The position numbers and the translations under genes were made by a program. This document shows, in pieces, positions 22,594 to 31,300 of a DNA stretch of 40,348 bases. The stretch's first letter is position 1. Every line of letters begins with the position of its first letter. The stretch comes from Nocardia testacea NBRC 100365 (lineage in GTDB: Bacteria > Actinomycetota > Actinomycetes > Mycobacteriales > Mycobacteriaceae), in the NCBI RefSeq assembly GCF_000308775.1, contig NZ_BAGJ01000051.1, positions 1 to 40,348 on the forward strand, written 5' to 3'. The notes under the pieces are model-generated. The model was not told the origin of the DNA. It saw only the letters and a list, made by a program, of their open reading frames with translations, and made no database searches.

Positions 22594-24012
22594 TTACCCG
22601 AGGACGAACCAGGGCAAGAAATCCTGGTCGTTCAGGACGGACGATGCGGCGATGGTGGCGGGCAAAGAGTCCGCGTTGTTCACATAGCCGAAAATGCTGC
22701 GCGGATAGATGCCAGCAGGTTGCGCGGGCTGCGCGTGCCGCACACACAGAAGCGGACGCACAGCCGTCCCGACCGTCGGCGCGATCTGCAACACCGCCAC
22801 CGCGAACACGTCGCCCTGCGTCGCCGAGATAGTCGGCATCGACAGCCGAAATTGCGTACCCGACGCACTGATCTGCGACTTCACATCCCCGGAATCCCAC
22901 AGCTTCGTCAGGTTGCCTGTGCCGGGAGCCATCTTGTAGACCCCCACCATGAACGCGGTCGGAGATAGCCCCCAGTCGCCAGTCGCGGTGATCATGCCCA
23001 CCGTGCTGTAGCTGCGGTTCCGAGTCGCCCGGATGAAGCCCAGCATGATCGCGCGGGTGCTCGGGATCATGCCGGGATCTTCGGTTTCGACGAGTTCGTT
23101 GCCGGACTCTGCTGTCCAGTTGACCAACGTGGACAGCGGGCACGTCGGGTCATCGGTCGGGGAGATATTGACCCACAGCGGGATATTGGTCGGGATATCG
23201 GAGTAGTCCGGCTTGGACTCGGCAGTGGTCTGCGCGGCAACCGCGGTGGTTTGCGCGGTCGCGGCGACAGACGCGGTAGCAGCCAGTGTGCCGAGGCTCG
23301 CACGGGCCGAGAACCCAGCGAGCCCCCACGACCAGTTCGGGATGATGCCCTGAAACCTGGTCTCGCTGGAGAATCCGACCGTGCGGTGAGCAGCGTCGAC
23401 CGGATATCCGGAGGTGTCCTCGTGTTCGAGCACGGTCGTGCGGTTCACTATCAGCCGGTAGGTGTTGCCCTCCCCAACGAATTCGACCGTGTCGGATTCG
23501 TTGATGCCGCGCGCAGTGTTGGGTCTCCATTCCGAGAATGACCACGAGTTGCCTGACCGGGTGCCGCGCCCGATCCTCAGTGACCGCTTCCAAATCTGCG
23601 CGTACACGAACTGCGTCAGATCGCTGTTGGCGCGAATGAACAGCGTGGTCGGACAGCCATCCATCACTCCGGCCGGGTTCACGATCGCGCTGACCGAGTG
23701 GTCGTTGCTCGGCATGGTTTGCGGGCAGATCGCATACCGGATGCCGGTCGCGATGCCGGAGTTGTCCAGGCGTGCGGCGTAGTCGATGATGCCGAGGCCC
23801 TGCCCCGCACCGCCTTGGATCCAGCCCTCACCCAGCACCGCAGCGTTCGGCCGGTTGAACTTGTCGGCGTGCGATGCGCCGGTAGAGATCCGGGTTTCCA
23901 ACTCGGCGATAGCGGTGCCGTGCGCCGAGGTCAGCCCGAACAGGCTCCGAACGAATTGCTCGATCGCGGCGAGGAAATCGAACTTCACCTCGGGCGGTTT
24001 GACCAGCCTCAT
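22594..24012 (-). CDS. Minor tail protein
   Basis: A 472-residue protein. After MRLVKPPEVKFDFLAAIEQF, a start typical of tail-tip proteins in this phage group, comes a domain with DKFNRPNAAVLGEGW and IYRYAICPQ-like strands (about 50-235, concanavalin-like). An Ala/Thr-rich link (about 240-270) leads to a C-terminal domain of about 190 residues. There is no enzyme motif. The ATG is three bases after the stop of the preceding membrane protein gene, so translation is coupled. It probably forms part of the tail tip or side fibres. Confidence 0.75.
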   Translation of the reverse strand: MRLVKPPEVKFDFLAAIEQFVRSLFGLTSAHGTAIAELETRISTGASHADKFNRPNAAVLGEGWIQGGAGQGLGIIDYAARLDNSGIATGIRYAICPQTMPSNDHSVSAIVNPAGVMDGCPTTLFIRANSDLTQFVYAQIWKRSLRIGRGTRSGNSWSFSEWRPNTARGINESDTVEFVGEGNTYRLIVNRTTVLEHEDTSGYPVDAAHRTVGFSSETRFQGIIPNWSWGLAGFSARASLGTLAATASVAATAQTTAVAAQTTAESKPDYSDIPTNIPLWVNISPTDDPTCPLSTLVNWTAESGNELVETEDPGMIPSTRAIMLGFIRATRNRSYSTVGMITATGDWGLSPTAFMVGVYKMAPGTGNLTKLWDSGDVKSQISASGTQFRLSMPTISATQGDVFAVAVLQIAPTVGTAVRPLLCVRHAQPAQPAGIYPRSIFGYVNNADSLPATIAASSVLNDQDFLPWFVLG

Positions 24013-24015
24013 GCT

Positions 24016-24414
24016 CTACACCTCGTCGGCGATGGATTGGGGAACCGCGGGCATCGTGTCCGCGTCAGGTCGAGTGCGAGCCCACGACAGCAGCTGCCGC
24101 ACGTAGTCCAGTGCGATCCGGTACCGGGCGCGCAGCGCATCAATCACGCTGTGCAGCTCCCGCACCTCGCGGCGGAGTACATCCACGTCATCGCGGAGGG
24201 GCTGGACGATCGCCTCGAAATCGGCGCGCTGCGAATCCAACATGGAACGGAGCCGTTCATCGGCTAGCCGTTCTCGCTCGATCTCGTCATCGGCCACAGC
24301 GGTCCGGGCCTCGACGGCGGTCTTGGTGCGGGCTGCGTGCCATACCGCGAACGCACCGGCCAGACCGCCGAGCAGGCCGATGAGTTGCCCGATGTAGGGG
24401 GTAATGACGCTCAC
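24016..24414 (-). CDS. Membrane-anchored coiled-coil protein of the lysis cassette
   Basis: A 132-residue protein with one N-terminal transmembrane helix (about residues 5-27, IGQLIGLLGGLAGAFAVWHA) and a long charged coiled coil (about 35-110, rich in Glu, Arg and Asp with heptad Leu). The layout resembles small holin-associated or spanin-like membrane proteins of actinophages. It follows the holin and a strong terminator-like hairpin, with GGAGG before the GTG start. I cannot decide between a second holin, a lysis regulator and a tail-associated membrane protein. Confidence 0.7.
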   Translation of the reverse strand: MSVITPYIGQLIGLLGGLAGAFAVWHAARTKTAVEARTAVADDEIERERLADERLRSMLDSQRADFEAIVQPLRDDVDVLRREVRELHSVIDALRARYRIALDYVRQLLSWARTRPDADTMPAVPQSIADEV

Positions 24415-24437
24415 CGCGCCTCCAGAGTTCAGACAGC

Positions 24438-24473
24438 GCGAAGGGCGCCCCGAAATCCAGGGGCGCCCTTCGC
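24438..24473 (-). terminator. Strong hairpin between holin and coiled-coil gene
   Basis: GCGAAGGGCGCCCC (24438-24451) pairs with GGGGCGCCCTTCGC (24460-24473) over 14 bp with an 8-base loop. It lies between the holin stop and the next start, so it either ends a fraction of late transcripts or works as a processing site that separates lysis genes from tail-fibre genes. Confidence 0.75.
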
Positions 24474-24485
24474 TGCTGCGGTCGG

Positions 24486-24746
24486 TCAGGCGGGGTCAGC
24501 CGCCAGCCACGGCAGGTAGGTCCGCAGCCAGTCGTTCACGCCCGGGAGAGCCAGCAGCCGGGTCACGGCCGCGGTGATGGCCAGGGCACCGGCCAGGCCG
24601 GGAGTGCTGGCCGGGAGGCCGGTCGCGTCGACGATGACCGGCAGCATCGCGGCCAGACCGATCAGGCCGGCAACCACGGTGCGCACAGTGGCGCGCCACG
24701 GGTGCGCGGACTGGGTGGCCAGTGGGGTGGGGAGCAGAGGGCTCAT
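24486..24746 (-). CDS. Holin
   Basis: An 86-residue protein with two transmembrane helices (about residues 20-45 with TVVAGLIGLAAMLPVIVDAT, and 50-70 with LAGALAITAAVTRLLALPG) and a short C-terminus ending in YLPWLAADPA, the pattern of actinophage holins. It would form the membrane lesion that lets the endolysin reach the cell wall. The ATG overlaps the stop of the Acb2-like gene by one base (TGATG on the minus strand), so the two are coupled. It follows the endolysin and Acb2-like genes as one cassette. Confidence 0.85.
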   Translation of the reverse strand: MSPLLPTPLATQSAHPWRATVRTVVAGLIGLAAMLPVIVDATGLPASTPGLAGALAITAAVTRLLALPGVNDWLRTYLPWLAADPA

Positions 24747-24970
24747 CACGGGTTCCTCTCGGTGTTGCGGGCGATGCCCGCGTTGGCCCAGAACATCACC
24801 TGTTCCAGGGCGGTAATGGCGAGTGCCTTCTCGCGGCAATCCGGCAGGGCCTCGTCCAAAAACAGGGCGAGGCTCTTGCAGGCGTGGCGGACCGAGCCGT
24901 GCTCGGCGCGTTTCTCCTCGGTGGTGGCCGGGTGGAACGCGAAGCGGTGCTCTATATCGGCGGCGCTCAC
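24746..24970 (-). CDS. acb2: Acb2-like anti-CBASS cyclic-nucleotide sponge
   Basis: A 74-residue helical protein. FHPATTEEKRAEHGSVR, then LALFLDEALPDCREKALAIT and ALEQVMFWANAGIAR match the Acb2 family pattern (short helix, then LPEGREKALALTKLEEAMMWANAAIAR in relatives). Acb2 proteins of Pseudomonas phages bind cyclic di- and trinucleotides such as cGAMP and so block CBASS defence. The function here is inferred from that similarity. The GTG start overlaps the endolysin stop (GTGA) and the end overlaps the holin start, so it is made late with the lysis genes. Most key family residues (Pro, Arg-Glu-Lys-Ala, Trp-Ala-Asn) are kept. Confidence 0.8.
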   Translation of the reverse strand: MSAADIEHRFAFHPATTEEKRAEHGSVRHACKSLALFLDEALPDCREKALAITALEQVMFWANAGIARNTERNP

Positions 24971-25968
24971 GCGAGACCGCGGTCCTGCAACAGGGCCGCG
25001 ATGGCATCCGGCAGAGTGCGGTCCGTGCCGTCCGGGCGCTGGCCGAGCTGCGTCAGGCCCTTGTAGCTGGCCTGGAGGTCGATAGTCCCGTCCTTGAACC
25101 GGACCAGGTCGCGAGAACCGGTGACCTGCTCGCGGAGATCCTTGACATCCGAGATGACCGGCGCGAGATAGCCGTGGATGTAGTCGGTGACGTGCCTGAT
25201 GACACGGTCGGCGTCGGCTGCGGACAAACCGGCCTCCTTCTGGTCGAGGCCCAACCTCCAGGTGAGGGGGCCGATCTTGCCGTCGGGCAGCAGCCCGGCA
25301 GGTATTTGCAGGTCGATCGCGGCCTTGCGGGTCGCAACGCCATAGATGCCGTCGGCCGGGACTCCGACCGCGCGCTGCCAGCGCCGCAGCCCTTCCATCC
25401 AGTCGGTCGGTTCGCCTGCGCGGCCGCTGATCGACTCCTCCGGCCCCTCGTACGGGCCGTAGTAGTAGCCGGGCGGCAGCGGGAACGCGTTCGGGTCAGC
25501 CGGGCCGACAGGGCCGGGGTAGTACCAGAAGTCGTGGAACAGCGGGTCGTTCCACGCCCTGGCGCCGTCGTTGAGCAGCACGCCCGGATAGCCGCGGGAC
25601 TCGAAGTTGTACTGCCGTCCGTCAATGAAGAACGACACCGCGACATGCGAGTTCTCGCCGCCGCCTCCGTGCTGGAACCCGAGCCGCAGCGGAGCGTCCG
25701 CAGGGATGCTCCACGCGTTGCGAGCGGGCAGGATTCCGCAGGGCGCCGGGACACCGTTCATCCGTGCCAGGCGCGCGGTCTCGGTCGAGCCGTAGCGCCG
25801 GAACGGCGACAGCCCGTGCAGGATCGCGGCCGCGGAGAACGCGACACCGGAGCAGTCGGTCGAATCGCGCGGGTTCGGCGAGAACGATCCGCCGTACGCG
25901 TACGGCAGACCGGTGCGCGCAGCCGCGAACGAGTACAGCTCCATGAGCCGCTGGCGGGTGGTGGGCAT
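24967..25968 (-). CDS. lysA: Endolysin: NlpC/P60-like peptidase with peptidoglycan-binding domain
   Basis: A 333-residue cell-wall hydrolase. An N-terminal cysteine-peptidase domain (about 1-150) carries Cys39 in STDCSG and His108 in GENSHVAVSFF, the expected nucleophile and base. A peptidoglycan-binding domain is at about 187-240 (EGLRRWQRAVGVPADGIYG, DGKIGPLTW), and the C-terminal 90 residues are helical. There is no signal peptide, so export depends on the holin, encoded two genes downstream. AAAGGAGG before the ATG is one of the strongest ribosome-binding sites in the operon. A mycolic-acid esterase (LysB) is not in the window, although mycolata hosts often require one. Confidence 0.88.
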   Translation of the reverse strand: MPTTRQRLMELYSFAAARTGLPYAYGGSFSPNPRDSTDCSGVAFSAAAILHGLSPFRRYGSTETARLARMNGVPAPCGILPARNAWSIPADAPLRLGFQHGGGGENSHVAVSFFIDGRQYNFESRGYPGVLLNDGARAWNDPLFHDFWYYPGPVGPADPNAFPLPPGYYYGPYEGPEESISGRAGEPTDWMEGLRRWQRAVGVPADGIYGVATRKAAIDLQIPAGLLPDGKIGPLTWRLGLDQKEAGLSAADADRVIRHVTDYIHGYLAPVISDVKDLREQVTGSRDLVRFKDGTIDLQASYKGLTQLGQRPDGTDRTLPDAIAALLQDRGLA

Positions 25969-26004
25969 GAGGCGTCGCCTCCTTTGGGGTGAGGTGAGAG
26001 AGCG

Positions 26005-27555
26005 CTATCCGGTGCCGTTGGCGATAGCGCGGGTGAGGCCGGCCAGACCCTTCATGCGGTCGACGAGCTTCTCCCAGGCGTCCTTGAGTTCCTCGTCGTC
26101 GCCGATCGTGACGAACTCCGTGCACTTCTCGTCACGGGCGTCCTCGACCTCGACAGCGGAGACGTAGTTCTCGATGACGGTGCCCCGGTCGTAAAAGGTC
26201 ATGATGTCGCCGACCAGGAAGCGGCGGCCGGAGCCGTCGTCGATGCCGAAGGAGAATCCGCGGCTGCCGATACCGCCCGCCTTGACGGTCAGTTTCAGCG
26301 ACTCGCCGCCGCCGTGCTTCTTGAGCCCGGACATGCCGACTGTGAACGCGTCCAAGCTGTAGGCACCCGTGTTGTCGACGAACGCCTCACCGAACGCGTG
26401 CTCGCCGAGGTCGGCCGCCAGCTGCGGATCATCGAACTGCTGATAGGCGAAAAAGAGGTCGTCGAACAGGTCACCGACCAGGATGCTGCCCAGGTTCGCG
26501 CCCGGCACGAGCAGATTGAGCAGGGCCTGCAAGGCCAGGTTCGCAGCCCACTCGACCGTTTGATTGACGAAGTCCGGAGCTTTGCCGCCGACAATCACGC
26601 TGTGCGCGGTCGGGTGCTGCACTCCGCGGCTGTAGTGCTCGATATGCCCGGAGTCGGTGCGCCACTGCATCCAACGCCGATCCCGCTTCTTGTGGGTATC
26701 GAACACATACCCGGCGCGCTGCATCTTCCCCCACTGGTCCGGGTCGGCAAGGCCCAAGACGTTGTCGGGGTTGGTGAACCACAGGAAGTTGTCGCCGGAC
26801 AGGTCCATGACGTTCTGGAGCCGCGCCAGCGAGTCGGTGTTGAACACCTGCGGGCTCGGACCGTCCTCCGGTACCCACAGCTCGCACGACATCCCGCGCC
26901 CCGACGACTCGATCGGGCTCTTGAACAGCTCGTCGAGCTGGGTGAACCTGGCACTGATCGCGCACAGGTCGTTGGTCAGGCTCTCGATCGCCTCGAGGAT
27001 GTCATCGAGAGAGTCCAGATCCTCCAGTTGCGGAAGCTCCGGGATCTGATAATCGAGCGGCAGCTTCGCATAGACCGGTTTCTGCAGCCTCGTCATCGAC
27101 GTCGCCACATATGACTTGGTGACGAAGTCGATCGGGCCGAATCGAACGTCCTGCTTGCCAGTGATGTTGATCTGGACCTCGGGCGGCAGGATGCTGTTCA
27201 CCCACGCGAGTGCCGTCAGGATCCAGTACAGATTCCCGACGCAGGTAGCGGTGACGATCTCCTCGCCCGGCCGGCCTTCCATCTTGGCCGACAACACGCG
27301 CCCCGACCAGGGGACGCCGTTGTAGTAGGTGCGGATCGGGACCACGTCGCGTTTGCAGGACATGAGCCGTCCTGCCAGCGGGTGGTCGGCCCGGACCTGG
27401 ATTGTGCCGGTGCCGGGAATCGTCCAGTACCAGCCGAACCGCGCCTTGATATATGGGCCGAGCGGCCGCGACCGAGTGCAGTTCTGGTTGAACACGGTGA
27501 TGTTGAAGGCGGGCGGGGTCTGCGTATTCGGCCTCCAGGCCGCGCGCGGGTTCAC
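26005..27555 (-). CDS. Tail-associated baseplate protein, Tal/ReqiPepy6 gp37-like
   Basis: A 516-residue protein following the Dit-like gene, the place of the tail-associated (Tal) hub. The N-terminal half contains strands typical of the gp27-like hub fold (FGWYWTIPGTGTIQVRADHP, PWSGRVLSAKMEGR), the middle has SGDNFLWFTNPDNVLGLADP, and the C-terminal half has a helical segment and a beta part (FSFGIDDGSGRRFLVGDIMT). It resembles the siphovirus gp37-like minor tail proteins of Rhodococcus phages. I see no lysin motif. The GTG overlaps the stop of the upstream gene (GTGA); an in-frame extension back to 27972 would overlap that gene by 400 bases and is rejected. Confidence 0.78.
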   Translation of the reverse strand: MNPRAAWRPNTQTPPAFNITVFNQNCTRSRPLGPYIKARFGWYWTIPGTGTIQVRADHPLAGRLMSCKRDVVPIRTYYNGVPWSGRVLSAKMEGRPGEEIVTATCVGNLYWILTALAWVNSILPPEVQINITGKQDVRFGPIDFVTKSYVATSMTRLQKPVYAKLPLDYQIPELPQLEDLDSLDDILEAIESLTNDLCAISARFTQLDELFKSPIESSGRGMSCELWVPEDGPSPQVFNTDSLARLQNVMDLSGDNFLWFTNPDNVLGLADPDQWGKMQRAGYVFDTHKKRDRRWMQWRTDSGHIEHYSRGVQHPTAHSVIVGGKAPDFVNQTVEWAANLALQALLNLLVPGANLGSILVGDLFDDLFFAYQQFDDPQLAADLGEHAFGEAFVDNTGAYSLDAFTVGMSGLKKHGGGESLKLTVKAGGIGSRGFSFGIDDGSGRRFLVGDIMTFYDRGTVIENYVSAVEVEDARDEKCTEFVTIGDDEELKDAWEKLVDRMKGLAGLTRAIANGTG

Positions 27556-28379
27556 GCCGCAGCCCGTTCGTACTTCTGCGGCATCCACACCTCGACCTGC
27601 GATGCGGAGCCCAGACTGGTGCCGGAAATATTCAGGGGCACAGTGGCGCCCGGAGGCACCGACTGATACCAGGCGATATTCCCGGCCGACTCCCACACGT
27701 CGACGCCCGCAGCGTTGCGGATGTGCGGATACTCGGGGTTCGTCTCGACCGTCCACACCTCGCCGGGGGCGAGCATCGGCAGCGTGACCGACTCCGTACC
27801 GACGCCGATCGAGTACCGGCCCGGACCGGTCAGTGCCCACAGGAGCCAGCCGTCCGCGTCTCCGTCGTTGCGGATGGTGCGGCCCGCGAACAGGTCCGGA
27901 GTGATCACGGGGTTGACCGTCTGGCCGAGCCACCAGGACTCGTCGGAGCCCAGGACCGCGGTCTCGGTGCACCAGCCCACGTCCGTCAGCAGCTCGAACG
28001 ACGGATCAGGGATCGCGGTCTCGCGCCGCACGTATTGGAACCGGTCGCCTCCGCCGGGAGAGAGGGCATGGAACTCGGCGAGGGCCTGGCCGTCGCCGAG
28101 GCTGGCCCGCCAGGTGTGCCACAGGTCGACCGCGGTCTCTCCGGATTCGACCGGTCCCACATGCACCTCGAGGGTGATGAGGTTGATCTCTCGGTTGAGG
28201 CCGCGCCAAGTGGCGCCAGCCTGCCGCGCGTTCGCCTGCCGGACATGGCCGATCGGCGCCCCGCCGACCCCTTTCGGGGGCTTGGCGAGGCGCAGCGGGC
28301 ATTCGGGGTCACCGAAACGCCAGATCGACCGTGGTAGTCCGGGGTACTCGACGCCGCGCAGCTCGTAACGAACTGACAT
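27552..28379 (-). CDS. Distal tail protein, Dit-like
   Basis: A 275-residue protein directly after the tape measure, as usual for Dit. An N-terminal beta region (YELRGVEYPG, REINLITLEVHVG, LWHTWRASLGDGQALAEF) has the pattern of the Dit ring domain. The C-terminal half (about 140-275) is beta-rich with RTIRNDGDADGWLLWALTGP and AWYQSVPPGATVPLNI, likely a galectin-like domain. It forms the hexameric connector between tail tube and tip. GGAGGGG precedes the ATG. The stop overlaps the start of the Tal-like gene. Confidence 0.8.
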   Translation of the reverse strand: MSVRYELRGVEYPGLPRSIWRFGDPECPLRLAKPPKGVGGAPIGHVRQANARQAGATWRGLNREINLITLEVHVGPVESGETAVDLWHTWRASLGDGQALAEFHALSPGGGDRFQYVRRETAIPDPSFELLTDVGWCTETAVLGSDESWWLGQTVNPVITPDLFAGRTIRNDGDADGWLLWALTGPGRYSIGVGTESVTLPMLAPGEVWTVETNPEYPHIRNAAGVDVWESAGNIAWYQSVPPGATVPLNISGTSLGSASQVEVWMPQKYERAAA

Positions 28380-28397
28380 GGAGTGTCCCCTCCGGGG

Positions 28398-31300
28398 TCA
28401 GACCCCGAACTGTGAGATGCGTAGTTCCGCTGTGCGGCGGCCGGAGTCGACATCGACCTGGACGTCCACCGGGGCACGCCCCTCTGCGGCTGCGGCGATC
28501 CGCTCCAGCAGTTCCGACATCCGTTCGAGGGCATCCTCGAAACCGGGGATGCTCGTGTTGCCGATGTCGAATCCCTGGAATTTTCCGTCCGCGTCCCAGC
28601 CCGACGCCGCGGTGAGCGCCAGGCCGGCGCCGAGCGCAGCAGCGCGGTAGGCGGCCTGCCCCCAGACCGCCAGCGGCACGGACCGCGACGGTGTCGACAG
28701 CGGGATATCGCCCTGCTCGCCGAGGGCCGCGACCTTCCAGGAGCCGGTGTGTACACCGCCGACGCCGTCTTGGCCGAGGCCGCCGAATCCGCCCAGGGCG
28801 TACGGGGTGAGCTGGAACCCGAACCGGTTCGCCACACTGCGCAGGATCGACATCGAGCGGGCACGTTTCGCGGTTGCTAGCGGGATGTACGCCTCCCCGC
28901 CGGTCTCGGGTTCGCCCCAGACCCGTAGGTCACCGGCCGGGGCGATCTGCGCGGTGTGGTTCTCGCTGCCGTCGGCGAACCAGCGCGCCGAGAGGGTGGC
29001 GATCGGCTTCCGTTCTTCCTTCGGCTGTCCGCCGAGAGGGTCCGGCCAGTTGGTGACGCGTACGTCCTGCACGCCGCCCGAAGAGGAGACGGTGCTGCGC
29101 GCCGCAGCGGCGGCTTTCGCCGCCTCAGCTTCCCGCTTCCGTGCCTCCCGGGTGTCGAGCAGCGCGTCGACGAGCGGATCGTCCTCCTTGACTCCGAACG
29201 CGTTGCTGAACCGGTCCGTGAACCGGCCGCCGCCCATCAGGGCCTTGAGGCCGTCCGGATCGTTGCCGACGTTCATCGCGTTCGGGTCGACCTGCGCGTC
29301 ATAGTCGCCGGACAGGAACGCTGAGACCAGAGGGTCGTCCTCGGCGACGCCGTACTTCTTGCCGAACCGGTCTGTGAAGTCGCCCGCCTCCGTCAACGCC
29401 TTGAGCCCGTCCGGGTCGTTCTCGGCGTTGAAGTCCTCCGCCTTGGCGGTGTACTTGCGGCTGCGGCCGGTGCCGACACTGCCGGGCATCGGGTAGTGCA
29501 TCACCTGCGGGAAGTCCATCCAGCCCGCAGCCTGCCCACCGAATTGCCCGTCGCCCCTCTCGCCGCCCATCTCCACATTGGTGCCGTCGTGCAGGGTGAC
29601 CGCGGCGTGCCCGCCGCCGGGCATCTGCGGATCATGCACCCACCCGGCCCTGACAGAGCCCTCCGGCCCGGCACCGGGCAGCCACCCGCGCGACCGCAGC
29701 GCCTCACCAATGTTGCCGGTGCCGAACCGGCCGCCGGTCAGCGGATCTCCGTAGGCGAGCATGTTCGCGACCCGCGCGACCGCGCCCGTGCAGTCGGTAT
29801 TCCAACTGCTATCCCAGCCGCCGAACACGTACCGGGCGCCCTCGATACCGCGGGCTTGGGAGGTCAGGTCGTCACCGGTGATGCCGCCCTGAGCCATCCG
29901 CAGCAGGTCGAAACCGAACCGGGCGGCCACGTCCGACAGGATCGCCAGCGACCGCGGCCGCTTCCCCATAGCCAGCGGGATGTATGCCTCGCCACCGGTT
30001 TCGGGTTCCGCCCACTGCACGAGGTTCGCCGTCGCCGGTTTGATCGTCGCCTGGTCCGGCAGCTTGCCGTCCGCGTACCGGTCGACGTCGATACCGCCGT
30101 CAGCGCGTTCACTGTCTACCGGCCGTTGCGCGACCGGGCCGACGAAATCAGTCGGCAGCCCCTGCTCCGCCAGCGCCTCGGTGCGCGGGATCACCTGGAC
30201 GTTCATCGTCGCCGAGACCTGCCGGCCTTCGTTCTGGGCGATGAACGCGTCGATCAGGCGCTGCCCGTCGGTCGTATCGGCTGTGATTTTGGAGGTTCCG
30301 TCCTGGAGGTTCTCCACACGGAACCCGAAATCGGTGAGCCGCTGCGTCGCCTCCGCGGTCAGCGCCTCCACGATCACGGCCTTGCCGTCCGGGACTGCGG
30401 TCACTGCGCCGCCGAACAGGCGCGTCATCTCCGCTGCGGCGCTGGCCTGTTCGCCAGCGTTGCGGACCGAATCGCGTATGCCGTCGATCTTCGGGCGCGC
30501 GGAGTCGAGCACATCGGCCATAGCCCGCGCCCGCTCAGCGGCCGCGTCCATCTGCTGGCCGTACCACTCGGTGGCGGAGCCGACGCCCTCCAGGGTCTTA
30601 CCGGCCTCCTCCATCCCGGGGATGTGTTTGATGATGCCGCCGAGCTTCTCCGCGAAACCACCGATCGAGGTCAGGGCCTTGCCGACGGTGTCCCCGATAC
30701 CCTCCTGCAACGAGGCGAATGCGCGCAGGCTGCCAGACGCGAACATGATCAGACCGTCCAGGCACGCCAGCCCGGCATCAGCCAGTTGGGTGAAAAACGA
30801 GATGATCTCGGGCTTGTGGGTCGACACCCAGCCCGCGGCCTGCTGGAGGGTCGGCCCGAAAGCGGTGGCGATAGCCAACTCGACCTCGTCCATCGAGGAC
30901 GTGATCGAGTTCTTCGCCGCCTCCAGATCCGCCGCCGAGTTGCTGCCCATGACGCGCATCGCTGTCTCCGCCGCGCCCGCGGTGTCCTGCATCCCCTTCA
31001 CGGCCTCGGAGGGGTCCCACCGGGTGAAGGCGTCGATGAAGTCACCGGCCGTATCGCCGAGTAGCGCCTGCGCGGCGCTGGCACGCTCCAGCGGATCCTC
31101 GATCTGCCGGATAGCGTCGAAGATCTGATCGAACGCCGCCTCAGCGGCGGGACCGCCTTCCTTGAGCTTGTCGAACAGCTCATCGGCTGGCAGCTCCAGC
31201 CCGGCCAGCGTTTCCTTGATCGTGTCGCCCTCTTCGTACATCCGGCGCCCGAATTCGCGGATCGCGTCACCAGCCCGGTCGCCGACGTCGACACCGTTGG

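Noticed and set aside
29496..31064. 522-codon open frame antisense to the tape measure gene
   Set aside because: A shadow frame with no domain; the tape measure frame runs through the whole region with clear domain structure.
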